The notes under the pieces are model-generated. The model did not search any database. It saw only the letters and a program-made list of their open reading frames with translations, and was not told where the DNA came from. Source: Stereocaulon alpinum (taxonomy: Eukaryota; Ascomycota; Lecanoromycetes; Lecanorales; Stereocaulaceae). Taken from it: a DNA stretch of 64,000 nt. Within the stretch, counting starts at the first letter, position 1; each line of letters begins with the position of its first letter. Below are positions 23,621 to 35,040 of this stretch, one piece after another. The position numbers and the translations under genes are program-made. Where the stretch lies: positions 1 through 64,000 of the forward strand of contig JAEUBA010000012.1 in the NCBI GenBank assembly GCA_018257865.1. Reading direction: 5' to 3'.

Positions 23621-25252
23621 GGATCACTTTTGCCGTCGATTTTCTTAGACCTAAGTACATTTCTATGCGGCTATATATCATGTGCGATTTATACTAGAAG
23701 CTCCCATTGAATCACTTCTTTTAAGATTCAGATCATTATAGGTTTAGAAATTAAAAAGACAGTTTGATGAGAGCAAGTAAGATAGAGAAGGTGCCCGCGA
23801 GCCGGGGGCGGACTCTGAACCTATAACATACGAGGCTGAAATGGCAAATTTACATTAGCTATTTGAAGTAAAGACCAGGTAAGTTGCGTCTGGCTCCCTT
23901 GGGCCAACCGTGGACCGTGATCAAGTGTTCTTGGAAGTTGCAATCTACAGATCTAAGATTTTCAAGGTACGGACGTGGATGTCCTGGACGCGGTATGATC
24001 ATTTCTTCGATATACAGTCCACTTCCCAAATTTCAGACCAATTGGCAAACTCATCCCAGGCCTCGAACCCTATGAAAGTTCCAAAGTCCATTATAATATA
24101 TCTTGAGAGGATACAGACAACCCTTAGCCTGATATTACGCTCTTAGCAAGCTAGCTCTGATAGGCAGCTCGCCCTCAAGTCGGGTTCGATTGCATGGGTT
24201 GTGGACCCATCGTCTGCATAACGAACAAATACGGAGCCGGATTTTGTTTTCAAACCTGCAGGTGTGACAAAGATGGAGACCGTCTTGGCTAATAGCCAGA
24301 GCTGCCCTTGAGTCTGAAGTTCGGTTGTCCAATACTACGAACGGCCGTAGGCTGTGAACAGGGTCTCTCAAACTAATTATAAAATGTCCGTTGAGCAATG
24401 ACATGGTCTATGCTAGAAAAAGGGACTGGTCGACGCTATCGCTAAGACCTATGTGATTTGGACAGAGTGAGCTGCAGCATTGCCCCCTTGAATTGTTGGC
24501 GTTTTGAAGCCGTTCGTACCGATAGAAGTCTCGCTTGAGTACCTTGTATTGGTCTCACTGCACGATAAGAATTTGTAAGAGGCAGCCTCCGGTGTCCCGA
24601 CCTTGTAATGCAGCCATCATGCATGCTAAATGCAACTCCCCCGGGGACAGGCCCCCGTCCACACTAGTTGCGCAATATACGCCGCATACGTCGCCGCCGC
24701 CATAGCAGCCATACTATATATATACTCGCTGTCAGAAGCCTGGGGCGGGGCGGGAAGTTAGTAGGTAGGAAGGCAGGATCTATGAGTCTATATACTTGAA
24801 ATGTTCCCCCTAATTGGAGATGATATACGCAAGAGGTCTGCTGACTGGGAGACATCCTCCTTCCTAGGCGCTATCCTCTCCTCCTCCTCCTCCTTCTTCT
24901 TCCGCCTTGCTGTCGCCCCAGAACGTTGCACTTTCCTTTCCGCCTTTACCTCCGCCTTCCTGGGACTCCAACTTCTTTGACTTCTTCCGCGCCCCACCTC
25001 TTGCCAGGCGGGTCCTTGTTACTACTGAAGAGTAGGAATCTAGTGCTGAGATTGGTAATTAGGAGAATATTACCTGCTGTAATTGTCTTACCGCAATACC
25101 GTCCAATAGGGTTGTGTTTCGGGCTGGGCCTAGATGGACTCCTAGGTAGTGCCAGCTCGGAGCATCCTATATATAGTGGCCTAGGGGCAAAGCTTTCGAG
25201 CTTTGCTTGTGCTCTTTCGCCAAGGCGTGGGCCTGTAGCGTTGGAAGTCGAG
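23621..25252. other. Intergenic spacer between LTV1 and the HET gene
   Basis: About 1.6 kb with short, unconvincing open frames. A (CT)-rich purine/pyrimidine tract lies at about 24.88-24.91 kb, and a TA-rich run near 24.715-24.73 kb. An open frame continues upstream of the HET-gene ATG to about 24.93 kb, but without a start codon. Confidence 0.45.
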
Positions 25253-27235
25253 ATGAAGTATCGTGCCCTTGACGAAGGTCGTGGCGATATCCGTCTGCTT
25301 GGTATCGTGCAGCCTGACAACTCACGCCAAGATGTTGTCAGCGCGGATCCGACAGCCTCCAGCCTATCATCTTGGCAACTGGATCATCATCCATTGAAGG
25401 ATCATCGCCGAATAAGCAATACAGCCACGCAACACCATGGCCATGGTGATCATCTCTCAGGGCGATTCGTGGCTCTCAGCTACACTTGGGGCGATAAGAA
25501 CGACCTGGATGAGATCATTGTTGATGGTCTGAATCTAGTGGTACGAAGCAACTTGAAGAAAGCTCTCCTAGCATTACGAGCTACCTCCTTTGTCCAAGCT
25601 GGATGCCGAGTCTGGACTGATGCTATTTGTATTAATCAAAAGAACATAGCCGAGCTTAACAGCGGCATCAAGCGTATGAAAGATATATACCGGCAGGCTG
25701 CGAATGTGATCATCTGGCTGGGCGACGCGGCCGACGGAAGCGACGAGGCCATTGACTTTATCAACGACATTGCTGTAGGTTGGGCTGGTGGTTCTGAGTC
25801 ATTACGGAAGTGCGTCCGGCAAGCTTTTGCTAGGCAAGGCACTACAGTATGGGCGTCGCTGTCGAACCTTATCATGCGCGAATACTGGTCCCGCGTATGG
25901 ATTATTCAGGAAGTGGCCATGGGCGGCAAAACCTGCACAATCCTCTGCGGGGAGAAAGCGACGACATGGGAGAGATTGTACCGAGTGTACGACTCTTTCC
26001 ATCTTTTCAAAGCCACTCACTGGGACCCGGAGCTGGCCTCGATCACTCTACAGGAGCTCGTATCCGCCAACGCCACGGTATACGAAGCCTACCGTGATGT
26101 ACGGTTGTGGCAGTGGGAACATTGTGACGACTTTCAAGTCGTGCTAGACGGTGCAGAACAAGATCTCGCAACAAAATATAGACATCTCCTGACTAGATGT
26201 CGGCTTGCTAAATGCCTGAAGCCTGTCGACAAAGTGTACGGCATATTGGGTCTTCTAAAGCCAGCAATATCAGAGCAGATTGTACCAAAGTACGACTCGT
26301 CTATCAGAGACGTTTACATGACGTTCGCCAGGGCTTGGATAACGGTCGAAGGTGAGAATGGCGATCTGGGGTTTCTGATACAGTGTGGTGAAAGTGGGGA
26401 GAAAAGCATGAATCCGGAGTTCAGTGACGAAGATCTCCCGTCGTGGGTTCCAGATCTTCGGAAGCAGACCAGACTTCAATTGAACAACTTCGAGCCTGAA
26501 TATAATGCTCACGGCGGATCTAAGGCTTCATTCGAATTCGTCCGCGACGGCTCGGTGCTCTCTGCAAAAGGCATCCTTCTCGACAAAGTCGATGGCTTGA
26601 GTGGGGCCCGGCTTTGGGATGATGACTTGGAGAACATCCAGGATTTTGTAGATGCAAAGCATTGTTCAAATGCCTATGTCAATGAGCACGGCTTCAGAGA
26701 AGCACTTTGGAGAGCCATGGTGGGTGACCGAGATCGTCACGGACGTGCAGCCGACATTACTCATGGATACGTTCTCGACGCTGCAATATTCGACGAGCGC
26801 TGCGCGCCACCGATTCCATGCCCTTTCACTGGCGACACTGACGAATCATTCAAGTGGAACATTCATCTTTGGCTCAAGAGAAACGCCTCTTTCACTCTGG
26901 GCAGCAGAACTCTTCAGTCGTACTTTCAAGACCTGCAAGCCATTGAACATGAGCCGGAGCGATACTATCGTTCACTAGGCCGCATGGCCCCCTGGATGTG
27001 GTCGCGACGACTCGCGGTTACCGAACGTGGATATGTAGGTGTCATGCCCCGAGTTGCTCAGCAAGGAGATGTGGTTGCTTTGATACTGGGCTGTGGTTGT
27101 CCACTCCTCCTACGACCCCATGGCGATTCTTTTCGAATCGTGGCTGAATGCTACGTACAGGGTGTTATGCAAGGGGAGATGATTAAGCAATTCGAGGAGG
27201 GCAGTTGGCATATGGACGATATTCGGATCGCTTGA
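25253..27235 (+). CDS. HET-domain protein (heterokaryon incompatibility)
   Basis: Single exon, 660 residues from the ATG at 25253, the first in a longer open frame and the one giving the usual family start (YRALDEGRGDIRLLGI). The HET domain follows. Seen are FVALSYTWGD, then VWTDAICINQKN, MKDIYRQAANVIIWLGDA and YWSRVWIIQEVAMG, in the expected order and spacing (about residues 60-250). The C-terminus ends with the common HET-protein tail pattern RLAVTERGYVGVMPRVAQQG and GDVVALILGC. HET proteins mediate allorecognition and trigger cell death after fusion of unlike strains; the trigger cannot be inferred here. No lesion is visible. It is bracketed by LTV1 and a truncated LTV1 copy. Confidence 0.92.
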   Translation: MKYRALDEGRGDIRLLGIVQPDNSRQDVVSADPTASSLSSWQLDHHPLKDHRRISNTATQHHGHGDHLSGRFVALSYTWGDKNDLDEIIVDGLNLVVRSNLKKALLALRATSFVQAGCRVWTDAICINQKNIAELNSGIKRMKDIYRQAANVIIWLGDAADGSDEAIDFINDIAVGWAGGSESLRKCVRQAFARQGTTVWASLSNLIMREYWSRVWIIQEVAMGGKTCTILCGEKATTWERLYRVYDSFHLFKATHWDPELASITLQELVSANATVYEAYRDVRLWQWEHCDDFQVVLDGAEQDLATKYRHLLTRCRLAKCLKPVDKVYGILGLLKPAISEQIVPKYDSSIRDVYMTFARAWITVEGENGDLGFLIQCGESGEKSMNPEFSDEDLPSWVPDLRKQTRLQLNNFEPEYNAHGGSKASFEFVRDGSVLSAKGILLDKVDGLSGARLWDDDLENIQDFVDAKHCSNAYVNEHGFREALWRAMVGDRDRHGRAADITHGYVLDAAIFDERCAPPIPCPFTGDTDESFKWNIHLWLKRNASFTLGSRTLQSYFQDLQAIEHEPERYYRSLGRMAPWMWSRRLAVTERGYVGVMPRVAQQGDVVALILGCGCPLLLRPHGDSFRIVAECYVQGVMQGEMIKQFEEGSWHMDDIRIA

Positions 27236-27360
27236 CGTGCCCATGATTCCCAGCCAGCCGGCAAATCGCTTTTCAGAACTGTCCGGAGGAGACCTTATAC
27301 TTTGATTAAGACTCACCGATGAAGCACACACGGCATTCACCAATACATAATCCCCACGGT
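27236..27360. other. HET gene 3' flank
   Basis: Short spacer between the HET stop codon and the start of similarity to the LTV1 5' region. Confidence 0.4.
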
Positions 27361-27618
27361 CGACATAAAGTTGAGGATTATTTTGCGGTCGGTGTACTAG
27401 CTGGTATGTTGTGGAATTCGACTTATCACTGTGTATTTATCAGCATACTGTGATAGCCAAACGAATAAGCTAAGGACTAACAATTTCTTGCGCGGCATCT
27501 TGGACAATTATACAAAGAACACCCGTGAATCATAAAGAATTGAATAGTTGTCGTGCAGTTTCGACGAAATGTTAGTGGAACTGTTGCCGAGCCATGACGC
27601 GGGCTTGGCATTACCATC
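27361..27618 (-). pseudogene. Truncated duplicate of the LTV1 5' end and promoter
   Basis: Minus-strand ATG at 27498, exon 1 27498-27482 and exon 2 from 27428. The joined reading is MPRKKFDKSNSTTYQLVHRP then QNNPQ. This matches LTV1 (MPRKKFDKLNSTTYQLVHRP, QNDPK) with one change in the first 20 residues. The intron is at the same codon and still has GT and AG borders. Similarity stops just after the codons for PQN, near 27370, so the remaining ~430 residues are absent. The similarity also covers about 115 bases upstream of the ATG, including the identical 20-bp block at 27593-27612. Silent and non-coding positions differ considerably, so the duplication is not recent or came from a diverged source. 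Confidence 0.85.
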
Positions 27619-28211
27619 TCCCTTGCTGCAACTCCAACCTTTCACCAACCACGTTGTTGACTCCCTGTTACTCGGCTCCGATACTGGAGTCTATATGCTA
27701 GAAAGTTAATTTGGTGACTAGGGTCATATAACAGTATCTCCCATTGCTAGAATACCGCGCATAGCGAGTAATATACTCTTTCTTAGGGGGCGTTCCGGTA
27801 GTACTCTGAGGATAGGCTCCAGGGATATTCTGGGGGCGGTCTCGTGAGACGCTGGGGCTACTCTTGGGCAAGCTCTCGGGTTGTTCTGGGGGCCAAGGTC
27901 CAGGGTTCCTCCAGGGATCTGCCCTAAGGTTATAGTCTACGGTAAGTAAGCAGGGGTAATCCTGTAGCAGAGATACATTGCTAATTACAAACTGCAAAGG
28001 TAGTTAGCGACAATATATAGTAGCGGGAGAAATGGGCGTACATTCTAACTAGTAGAAGAGGTTGATAGTATAGAGAACTAATTATCTGCGCTGCGTAACA
28101 GAGATTCTATAGTTACTGATGTTGCGGATTGCTCATTATGAAGCACTGTAATACTGTACCCATATTAGTGGTCTACAGCAAGACATGCGCAACCAGCCTT
28201 CGATTTTGCTT
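27619..28211. other. Intergenic, nothing recognisable
   Basis: About 590 bases. A minus-strand frame at 27.7-28.0 kb is Pro/Ser-rich on translation with no known motif. AT-rich toward the right. Confidence 0.4.
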
Positions 28212-30042
28212 CTATGTCTTTCTCACATGCTGCGGCTCGCGTCTCACATTACCCCATTCCAGAGCCATATTGCAAGCAAAAGCCAAACCTCCACGGACAA
28301 CCACCAGAACAAACGGCCTCGTAAGTGCATAACTGAAAGCCTCCCTCACCGCAGACGAAGTCCCAGCAGCCGCCAGATTCGTTGGCCCTTGCCTTATCAC
28401 CGCCGCAGCATCCACGCCAGGCAGCCGATCAAGCCTCCTTATGAACAGATTAGAGAAGATGGCCTGGCCAAGGTTGGTGCCGGCAATGGGACCTAAACTG
28501 TTGCAGAAGCTTACAAGCGCGCTGCCCATGGCCATATGCTCTTTGAGTAGTGTATACTGTACGGCAGTAAACGAGATCTGGGTGCAGATCCCTAGCCCCA
28601 GCCCCGTTATGCATTGGAAAGCAGACAAAGTGCCGCTGGAAATGTCTATCCTCAAAGTGAACAGCAGTCCAGATCCGACTGTCGCGAGGGCAGCGCCGAG
28701 CCACATGAAAAGGACATAGTAGCCGATGGTACTGATCAGGGCACCGCTGACAATTGGAGCGAAGAGCATAGTGACTAAGAATGGTAGATTGTGAAGGCCA
28801 GAGTCGCGCGCGCTTGAGCCTTGCACGAGTTGGAAATAGAGGGGGAGGTAGGAGTCCGACGATCAAGGAGATGAAGAGGAGGAAGGAGCAGCTGGCGGCG
28901 ACGGTACGTTGCCTGACGAGTTGGAGGGGTACGCTTGCTCTGAAAGGGGGTTTTTAGCCTCCTCTTTCATGTAGCGATTCATGTGGTGAATGCTTACCTA
29001 TCTTTTCTCCATACCTGTGTCCCGAGGAAAGCAAGGGTGAGCAAACCAAATCCCAGCAAGCAGCCTAAGACGCGCGAGTCCGAACAGCGGTAATTGATGC
29101 CGGCCCATTGCAAGGCCAGAATAGGCATACGACAGCGGATATTAGGAGGGAGATATCATCAGGGTCTAACCTCCAGAACTCCTCTCCGAGTAATACTTTG
29201 GATGTTTTGGGTGGTGCCGGTGCTGGGAAAGATAAGGCGGTCACGATGATAGCCACAAACCCGATTGCTGCTAACGGTCAACATCTGGCGAACGATCCGC
29301 TCGGGCAATAGAATGCAACTCGCGTAGATTGATCCAAGAGCAGAAACGCCATGTCAACTTCTCGGAGTCAGTGAAGACTCCGCCAAGTAAAGGTCCGGCA
29401 ACGGACGCAACGCCAAACATGCTCGTAATTAGTGAGATATAGAGTGGCCGGTTTTGTATTGGCACCGCGAGCCCCAAGAATGTGAGAGTCCCAACGTAAA
29501 GGCCTCCTCGACCAGCTCCTGCAATGAGCCGGCCAATGAAGAGTGCTATAAAGTCGCTGGCTGTAGCACAAATGATGGACCCAACCTCAAACAGCAATAT
29601 AGTAGCCATGTAGACCTTTTTGATGGAGAAGTCGGTGTACATGTGGCCAAACGCGGGCTGAAAAGCCATCTGTGTCAAGAAGTACGAGCTTGCACAGCAG
29701 CCGACGGGTTTTAAGCTGTGGAACTCTATGGATATTTTGGAAACTGCGGTCGCTAGTAAATCTGATAAGCATAATGCACAATTGGATTCGCAGTAGTGAT
29801 GTGATAGATGGCAAATCTAGGATGTGGTTGTCAAGAGCGACCATGAGGACAACGGCCATCAAGCCAAAAGTGAAGAATAGTAAGCGTATGCCGGATGGAC
29901 GTTGATTTTTGTCCTCCTTGTCATCCAGCGAAACGTCTTCACTACTCTTGTCAGGGACATCTTGACGAGAAGACACTTCAACCCCCTTAGGTAAGTTCGA
30001 CGCTTTATCTTGCATTGCTTTCTTTGAATCACCCGAGGCCAT
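28212..30042 (-). pseudogene. MFS transporter (DHA14-like), probably broken
   Basis: Reading from ATG 30042: an acidic N-terminus, then GIRLLFFTFGLMAVVLMVALDN, the first helix of a drug:H+ antiporter with the family motif LDN. Later pieces are SSYFLTQMAFQPAFGH, GRLIAGAGRGGLYVGTLTFL, SVAGPLLGGVFTD and LTWRFCSWINL, then PIGF..VTALSFP after a 56-nt intron whose donor is GC (GCGAGT..CAG). Helices to the C-terminus continue in 28826-28212 (LHNLPFLVTMLFAP, YVLFMWLGAALATVG). Disruptions: the sequence after LDNHIL does not rejoin LATAVSKIS by any GT..AG intron; a one-base frame change falls near 29140 (between VVCL and ILALQWAG); and the frame changes again near 28855 with several residues missing before YLPLYFQLVQG. 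Most likely an inactivated multidrug-type exporter. Confidence 0.72.
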
Positions 30043-31622
30043 AGGATTTTCGTACGTAGTCTCCCTTTCAAGTGTAGTGTGCACGATTTGAGGGTCTGTA
30101 TGTGCGATTGCTGATTCGAATATATCGCGGTTTGTCTCATGATGTTCGGACCATTCTCATTCTCGATCTCACTCCCCGAAGGTAGGTCGATGAAAGGTAA
30201 TGTCATTCTCCAGGGACGCACTTGCTGGCAAGTGTCACCCGCTACAGTGCACAGCTTTGCTAGAAAGGCATGAATGTTTGCTAAAAGCTTCGTAACACGG
30301 AGGAGTTGCCAGGCGTCAGATGGCTACCAAGAGCTCTCACAGCACACAGCCACAATAAAATCAGAAAGCGACATAGCCAATGATGGCCGACAGGATGTGC
30401 ATTACACGGCATATGGTCCAACCTCAAAGTGCTCAATCACATGACCACAAGGCTATTAGCCATTCCAAGTACCGGTTTTATGCGCTCAGCCATGCTGGCA
30501 ATGGACGTTACGCGAGATACGTGTTCGACAAACATCTCGCTCCATGGCGGGAATTGAGTCCAGGTCGTCCTGCACTTGACATATGAATCTACCTAGCGGT
30601 GTGGCAGTTCATAGGCTGAGGAGCGAAAATGAGGTTTTTCCAAGACGACATTGGCCTCGCCGAGACGTCTCTATGGATCTAAAAGACGGGAATAGTGGAT
30701 ATCGATAAAGTAGCTGCTGATACCGCATGACATTCGAGCGTATTGTAAGATACTGATACAAAGGTGTTCCATGCACCGCTGAGCACCTCGTTTCAGAGTC
30801 TAAGTTTTGGCGCCTTGAAGTGGCATTTATTGTGATGAGGATTCCTCAACGCGTATCTATACAAATTCGTTGAAGCTCTTATGTACTGTTTTCCCAGATG
30901 CTTTTGAATCACTGAAATTACGATGATCGAAACTCTATCTTGCGAGACCGAGTTCAGATGACGTTGGAGTTGGGCGATCTTGGTGTTCCTGGCTAATGAA
31001 TTGAACGAGGTGTTCGCTCAGCGGTGTATGGGATTGTCGCAACTACCATTTCTGGCATGCTAGTTTTTGAGGTAGGATCGAGGCGCGAACTAAGCTGGGA
31101 TAAGCATCCGTTACCCTCCCGTGCATCCTTAGTCACTTGGCCCATAGTGACTTTTCGATAGCAAATAGCTGAAACATCATACGTCAAAATCGACAATTCA
31201 TCTTGAAGCGCTACTTCAATGCTTGCTCCAATGGGGGATCGCCTGCCATCCCCACATCTGGACCTTAGCCGTATCGGCAGTAGCGATCTTCGGATGTGCG
31301 TGACGCACAGAGCTGCCTAACCGGCATCGACCATACTCCTCTCTGCATATATGAATGAGTTCTGATCCATAGCTCCAATGTGTCGCTGGCTTCAACTTGA
31401 CGATTCATGACATTACAGCCACACAACGTCGTACCATTCACCGTGACGGATACGAAGTCCTAAAGATCCTTTCTCTGGGCTTCCCAACACCGAGACTGGT
31501 ACAGCGCACGATAAAAATTTGTGGAGCGAACGATCGAAGGCGGTTGATTTGGCTTAAGAGTTCTAACAAGATCTATATGCATTTTCTGGGGGCACAGTTG
31601 CACCTACTCCGATATTCATGCT
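30043..31622. other. Intergenic, about 1.6 kb
   Basis: Promoter side of the broken MFS gene on the left and 3' flank of the lipase-like pseudogene on the right. Only short frames without motifs. I see nothing else. Confidence 0.45.
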
Positions 31623-32898
31623 TCAAGTTGCCTGCCAAGGCTCTGTCTTATGCTGAATGAACCAGTTTGCCTCAAGCTGTTCCGCTGCGGCCGGCCGAAC
31701 AGGTTGAGGTTCGAAACTCAAAAAGCCAGGCTTTACATTGAGTTGCCCAGAGAACCGTGCTGTAATCCAATCCAGGTAGATCTCGAGGCCAGCATACATC
31801 GCTGGTGCATGCGAAACGTTGGGTAGTAGGTGATATTCGATTTTAGCCGAAGGATCTGCCTCCAAGGTCTTATTGATAGCGTCTGTCACAGATTGGGGAT
31901 TCACGATTGGATCAACGCCTCCTTGAACAACAAGCAAGGCGCCACTGATGCGCTTGCCGCCAACGGCTGCAATCTTTTGATATTTCTGGACCCAAGTGTT
32001 ATTCTGCCAGCCATCATTGAGGATGTTTGTTGACTTGATGTGTAAAAAGGACGGTATTGCAGCCCTTGAGTGCAATGTAGGCCTCAAGACTTTCTTGTCC
32101 CTCTGATGTGGAAAATCTGTCCAGGCTCGAATCTAGGAAAGTTGGGAATCAGGCTGGGAGTTATCATCAGGAGCAGTTGAGGGATAAGGGCCTCGGTCGC
32201 AGGTAGATTCAGAACGCGTGTCACTGGAGACAACACGATAGTACCTAAGTGCTATCTATGGGCTCAGAGACGAGCTTCTCTGCAAATCCCCATGCCGCTA
32301 GTCCACCTTCTGAAGAGCCGATGACTACAAACCTCTTTGACAATTCAGGGAAGGCTTCCTGAGCTGCTGGTACCGAGTAGGCAACATCGTTGGCCTGTGC
32401 AAGACCATTCAGTTATTCATGCACCATGAACTTGCCAGATGCATCTGCTCCGACACCTAGCCCGGCATAGTCTGTAGCAACTACAACGAAGCCGAGTAGA
32501 GCCAGTTGATATGGTGCCTGGAAATGATGCCACGGGTTCTGAATGTTACTAGGGGCACACTCGTCATTGCTCCCACTCGTACCGTGAGCCCACACAATCA
32601 TGGGGAGGCCGTCTCCGTATTCTCGTGCCATGTAAGGCCATAATACATACGCAGAGACGGGTACGAGGGTGCCATCTGAGGTCCTGAATTGGTACATGAA
32701 ACGCGAAAAAGAGAGATTAGGAGCCAGAGTGTAGAAGGAGGTGTTTGTTTCCCGCTCGACTCTCAACAGAGTACCTGGTGCAACATCTGTAGCATATGGT
32801 GGCACAGTGTAGAAGGGATCTTCGGCCACGGAGGGATGTGCACGGTCTGAGAGCTCGAAATTGTGGGCGTCGATTGTGACGTTTGACGACGAAGCCAT
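31623..32898 (-). pseudogene. Secretory-lipase-like alpha/beta-hydrolase, inactivated
   Basis: The ATG at 32898 opens a frame with clear hydrolase features: LPMIVWAHGTSGSNDECAPS, LALLGFVVVATDYAGLG, then after a stop codon FPELSKRFVVIGSSEGGLAA, where GSSEG is the nucleophile elbow. The C-terminal part keeps LVVQGGVDPIVNP (the Asp loop) and LLPNVSHAPAM (the His loop), so the Ser-Asp-His triad is recognisable. The gene cannot be translated: TAA at 32413-32415 interrupts the frame inside conserved sequence (KFMVHE*LNGLAQANDV). The frame then changes near 32253 (before LGTIVLSPVTRVLN), near 32115 and near 32040. No canonical introns repair these. No signal peptide is visible. The family includes secreted lipases and related esterases; the substrate is unknown. 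Confidence 0.82.
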
Positions 32899-34470
32899 GT
32901 TTATGTCTCTCGGGTATCAATGGTGTATAGACCTTGGCCGGTTACCTCTAGTGGTTGTTTTCCCGGCGGGTACTCTGAACAGAAGGGATGGCGCAGCAAT
33001 GCGGGCGAAGGAATTTGACTGCATTAGGTCGGAAGAAAGTTTGAAGCGGGCGATAGCACACGGTGGAGCAGGAGCGTGAGGAAGAAGACTGTGTGGCGGG
33101 ATTGTGCGAGGTAATCGCAAAGATTAGTGGAAAGATGCTTTGCTTTTTGCTGTAGGTAAGAATTGCATTAACCATAGGAGTAGCGCAGATATCAGTACTT
33201 GCCAGATACATAAACAGTTTGACGTCTATAACGACGATCCTACCGTTGCTAATTTCCCTTGGACGGACATCATGAGGATTCACGCGCCAGGTTGTCAAAC
33301 CCACCGTGGAAGCTGTCACCTGCCATGGCCACCTTTGAAAAGCGCCTAAAGCGGCTTTGTTGGGGCCCCCAAGCGTACCCCGGAGTCAATCAAAAGTCCC
33401 AAATACGAGGCAGCTGTCTGGTTTCCCGAGACAACCAGCTCTAGACGCCATTCAAGGGCGGCCGTGGCATGTGACAGATTTTGGGGGGGGGGAATCCTTC
33501 TGGTAGTATCGGGACCTCGCTATCTCCGGCTCGGCATTACGGCCCGCTGACAGCTTGAGACGCTATCGTAGGTTACGTTACATAGAATACATCTTGGTAA
33601 GGCTGTAGACAAATCCACAAATTCGACAAACTATCTTGATCTTACCTCGATGTATTTTTAGATGACTATGATCTACAAGGAGTGAAGATTTAGTACCTGC
33701 AGGCTATTGTGGTCCATTGTGAAGAGCAGGCAACACAGACCTACAATAGGAGAGACAAGTGATAGCATGAATGTGGATGCCGCATGCTGAAATACGGGCC
33801 TGACGACTTGTCGCTAATTAGGTCGTACTGAGAGCAGAAATCCTCATATCTTGGGGAGAGTCGTTTTGATCAGCTCTCGCTCCGCTCTGAATTCGCGAAT
33901 TCAGCCTACGGCTTCAACAGCGACTAGTACTTTAGCAGCGATATTTCTAACATCGAGAGTTAAAATTTTTCCTCGCAAATACTGGTTGCTGTGCAAATAC
34001 AACCACCACAATAGACGATGCACGTTATGAGTAGTAGACATTAAGGGTAGGTATCTGACGCACCCAGTCTAGACTCCGATACACGTATCAGAGTAGCGTT
34101 GTTGAGATATCAAGGGTGCTAAGGTTGGTAGAAAGTAGTGGTACTGGGCAGAATACCTGCACACCGATTCACATTTCAAGCAGTTCTGATCTGTGCAGGC
34201 CTAGCTAAAAGTTTCTCGTTTCTAAGGCTATGTAAAGCGACGGTAGGGCAAGATAGCAACACAGCTTTGTTCATGGATGCAGAGCGACGTGAACGCCAAC
34301 AGCAAACCCACCAATAGCTCGTGCTGGATCGTGTTCTTGGGTACTGCAACCTGAATGCTACTGGCTTGATAAGCGTCGAAGGATAATATTCGGAATCCCC
34401 ACCGAACAGGAAGACTAATTCCACTAGTTAAGAAAGATTGGAGACATACCGTGATGATCTGCCATGATGT
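32899..34470. other. Intergenic, about 1.6 kb
   Basis: Short frames on both strands without motifs. A run of ten G lies at about 33482-33491. Sequence from 33.9 to 34.4 kb is mildly AT-rich. Nothing else is recognised. Confidence 0.4.
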
Positions 34471-35040
34471 TTAGATGTCGAAGAGATCGAATTCATTGTT
34501 GTAGTCCGTCTTGAATGGACTTATGCCAGCCGAGAGGCGGTATCGTCCTTTGAGCTTATTGCCACTCTTGAAAATACCAATGCTGCCGCTGGCTAGCAAA
34601 AGGTTGAGTTCAATCTCGATGCCGCGATCAACGCTTGCGGTGCACTTGCTGCCAACCTGTGTGCCTAGTGCAGTCACGTATAGACCAATCTCTTTGTCGT
34701 CAATATCATAGTAGCCCACAACCTAGCATGAAGGTCAGTCCTTGGTGACTCCATGGTTCATACCAATAGATCTTACGGCCAAGGTAGGGACTGGCAAAGG
34801 AATCTCGATCTGTTTGCGATTCCCACTGTGCACGCCTGGAAAGCTGGCTGCATCAGACGGGATCTCTGAGATCTCGACTTTGCCATTGCCGTAGTCGCTT
34901 ACTTTGAGGACTGAGGTGACGGTGGAGTAAGGTACTTTTGGGGAGGCCGTGTTGCTGCTTGAGATTGTTGAGCAGATGATTGAATTGCTGTGGATGGTGC
35001 TTCGTTCCAAGGAGCTTCTGCTGTGTTTTGGGTTTGATAA
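34471..35040 (-). CDS. Small protein of unknown function, 5' end unresolved
   Basis: Two exons join cleanly: the frame ending ..IPLPVPTLA splices from GTAAGA (about 34778) to ..TAG and continues VVGYYDIDDKEIGLYVTALG, then GSKCTASVDRGIEIELNLLL and SGSIGIFKSGNKLKGRYRLS, stopping at 34471. The sequence alternates hydrophobic and polar residues and has many Gly, suggesting an all-beta fold. I do not recognise the family. No ATG occurs in the first exon's open frame, which begins with a Ser-rich stretch and runs back into a tandem repeat at 35041, so either an upstream exon exists or the start was lost. Confidence 0.5.

Noticed and set aside
22065..27618. Assembly artefact as the cause of the LTV1 5' duplication
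   Set aside because: The two copies differ at many positions, including silent and intronic ones, so they are not the same sequence placed twice.
33482..33491. Run of ten G
   Set aside because: A single short homopolymer with no neighbouring structure; may even be a length error.
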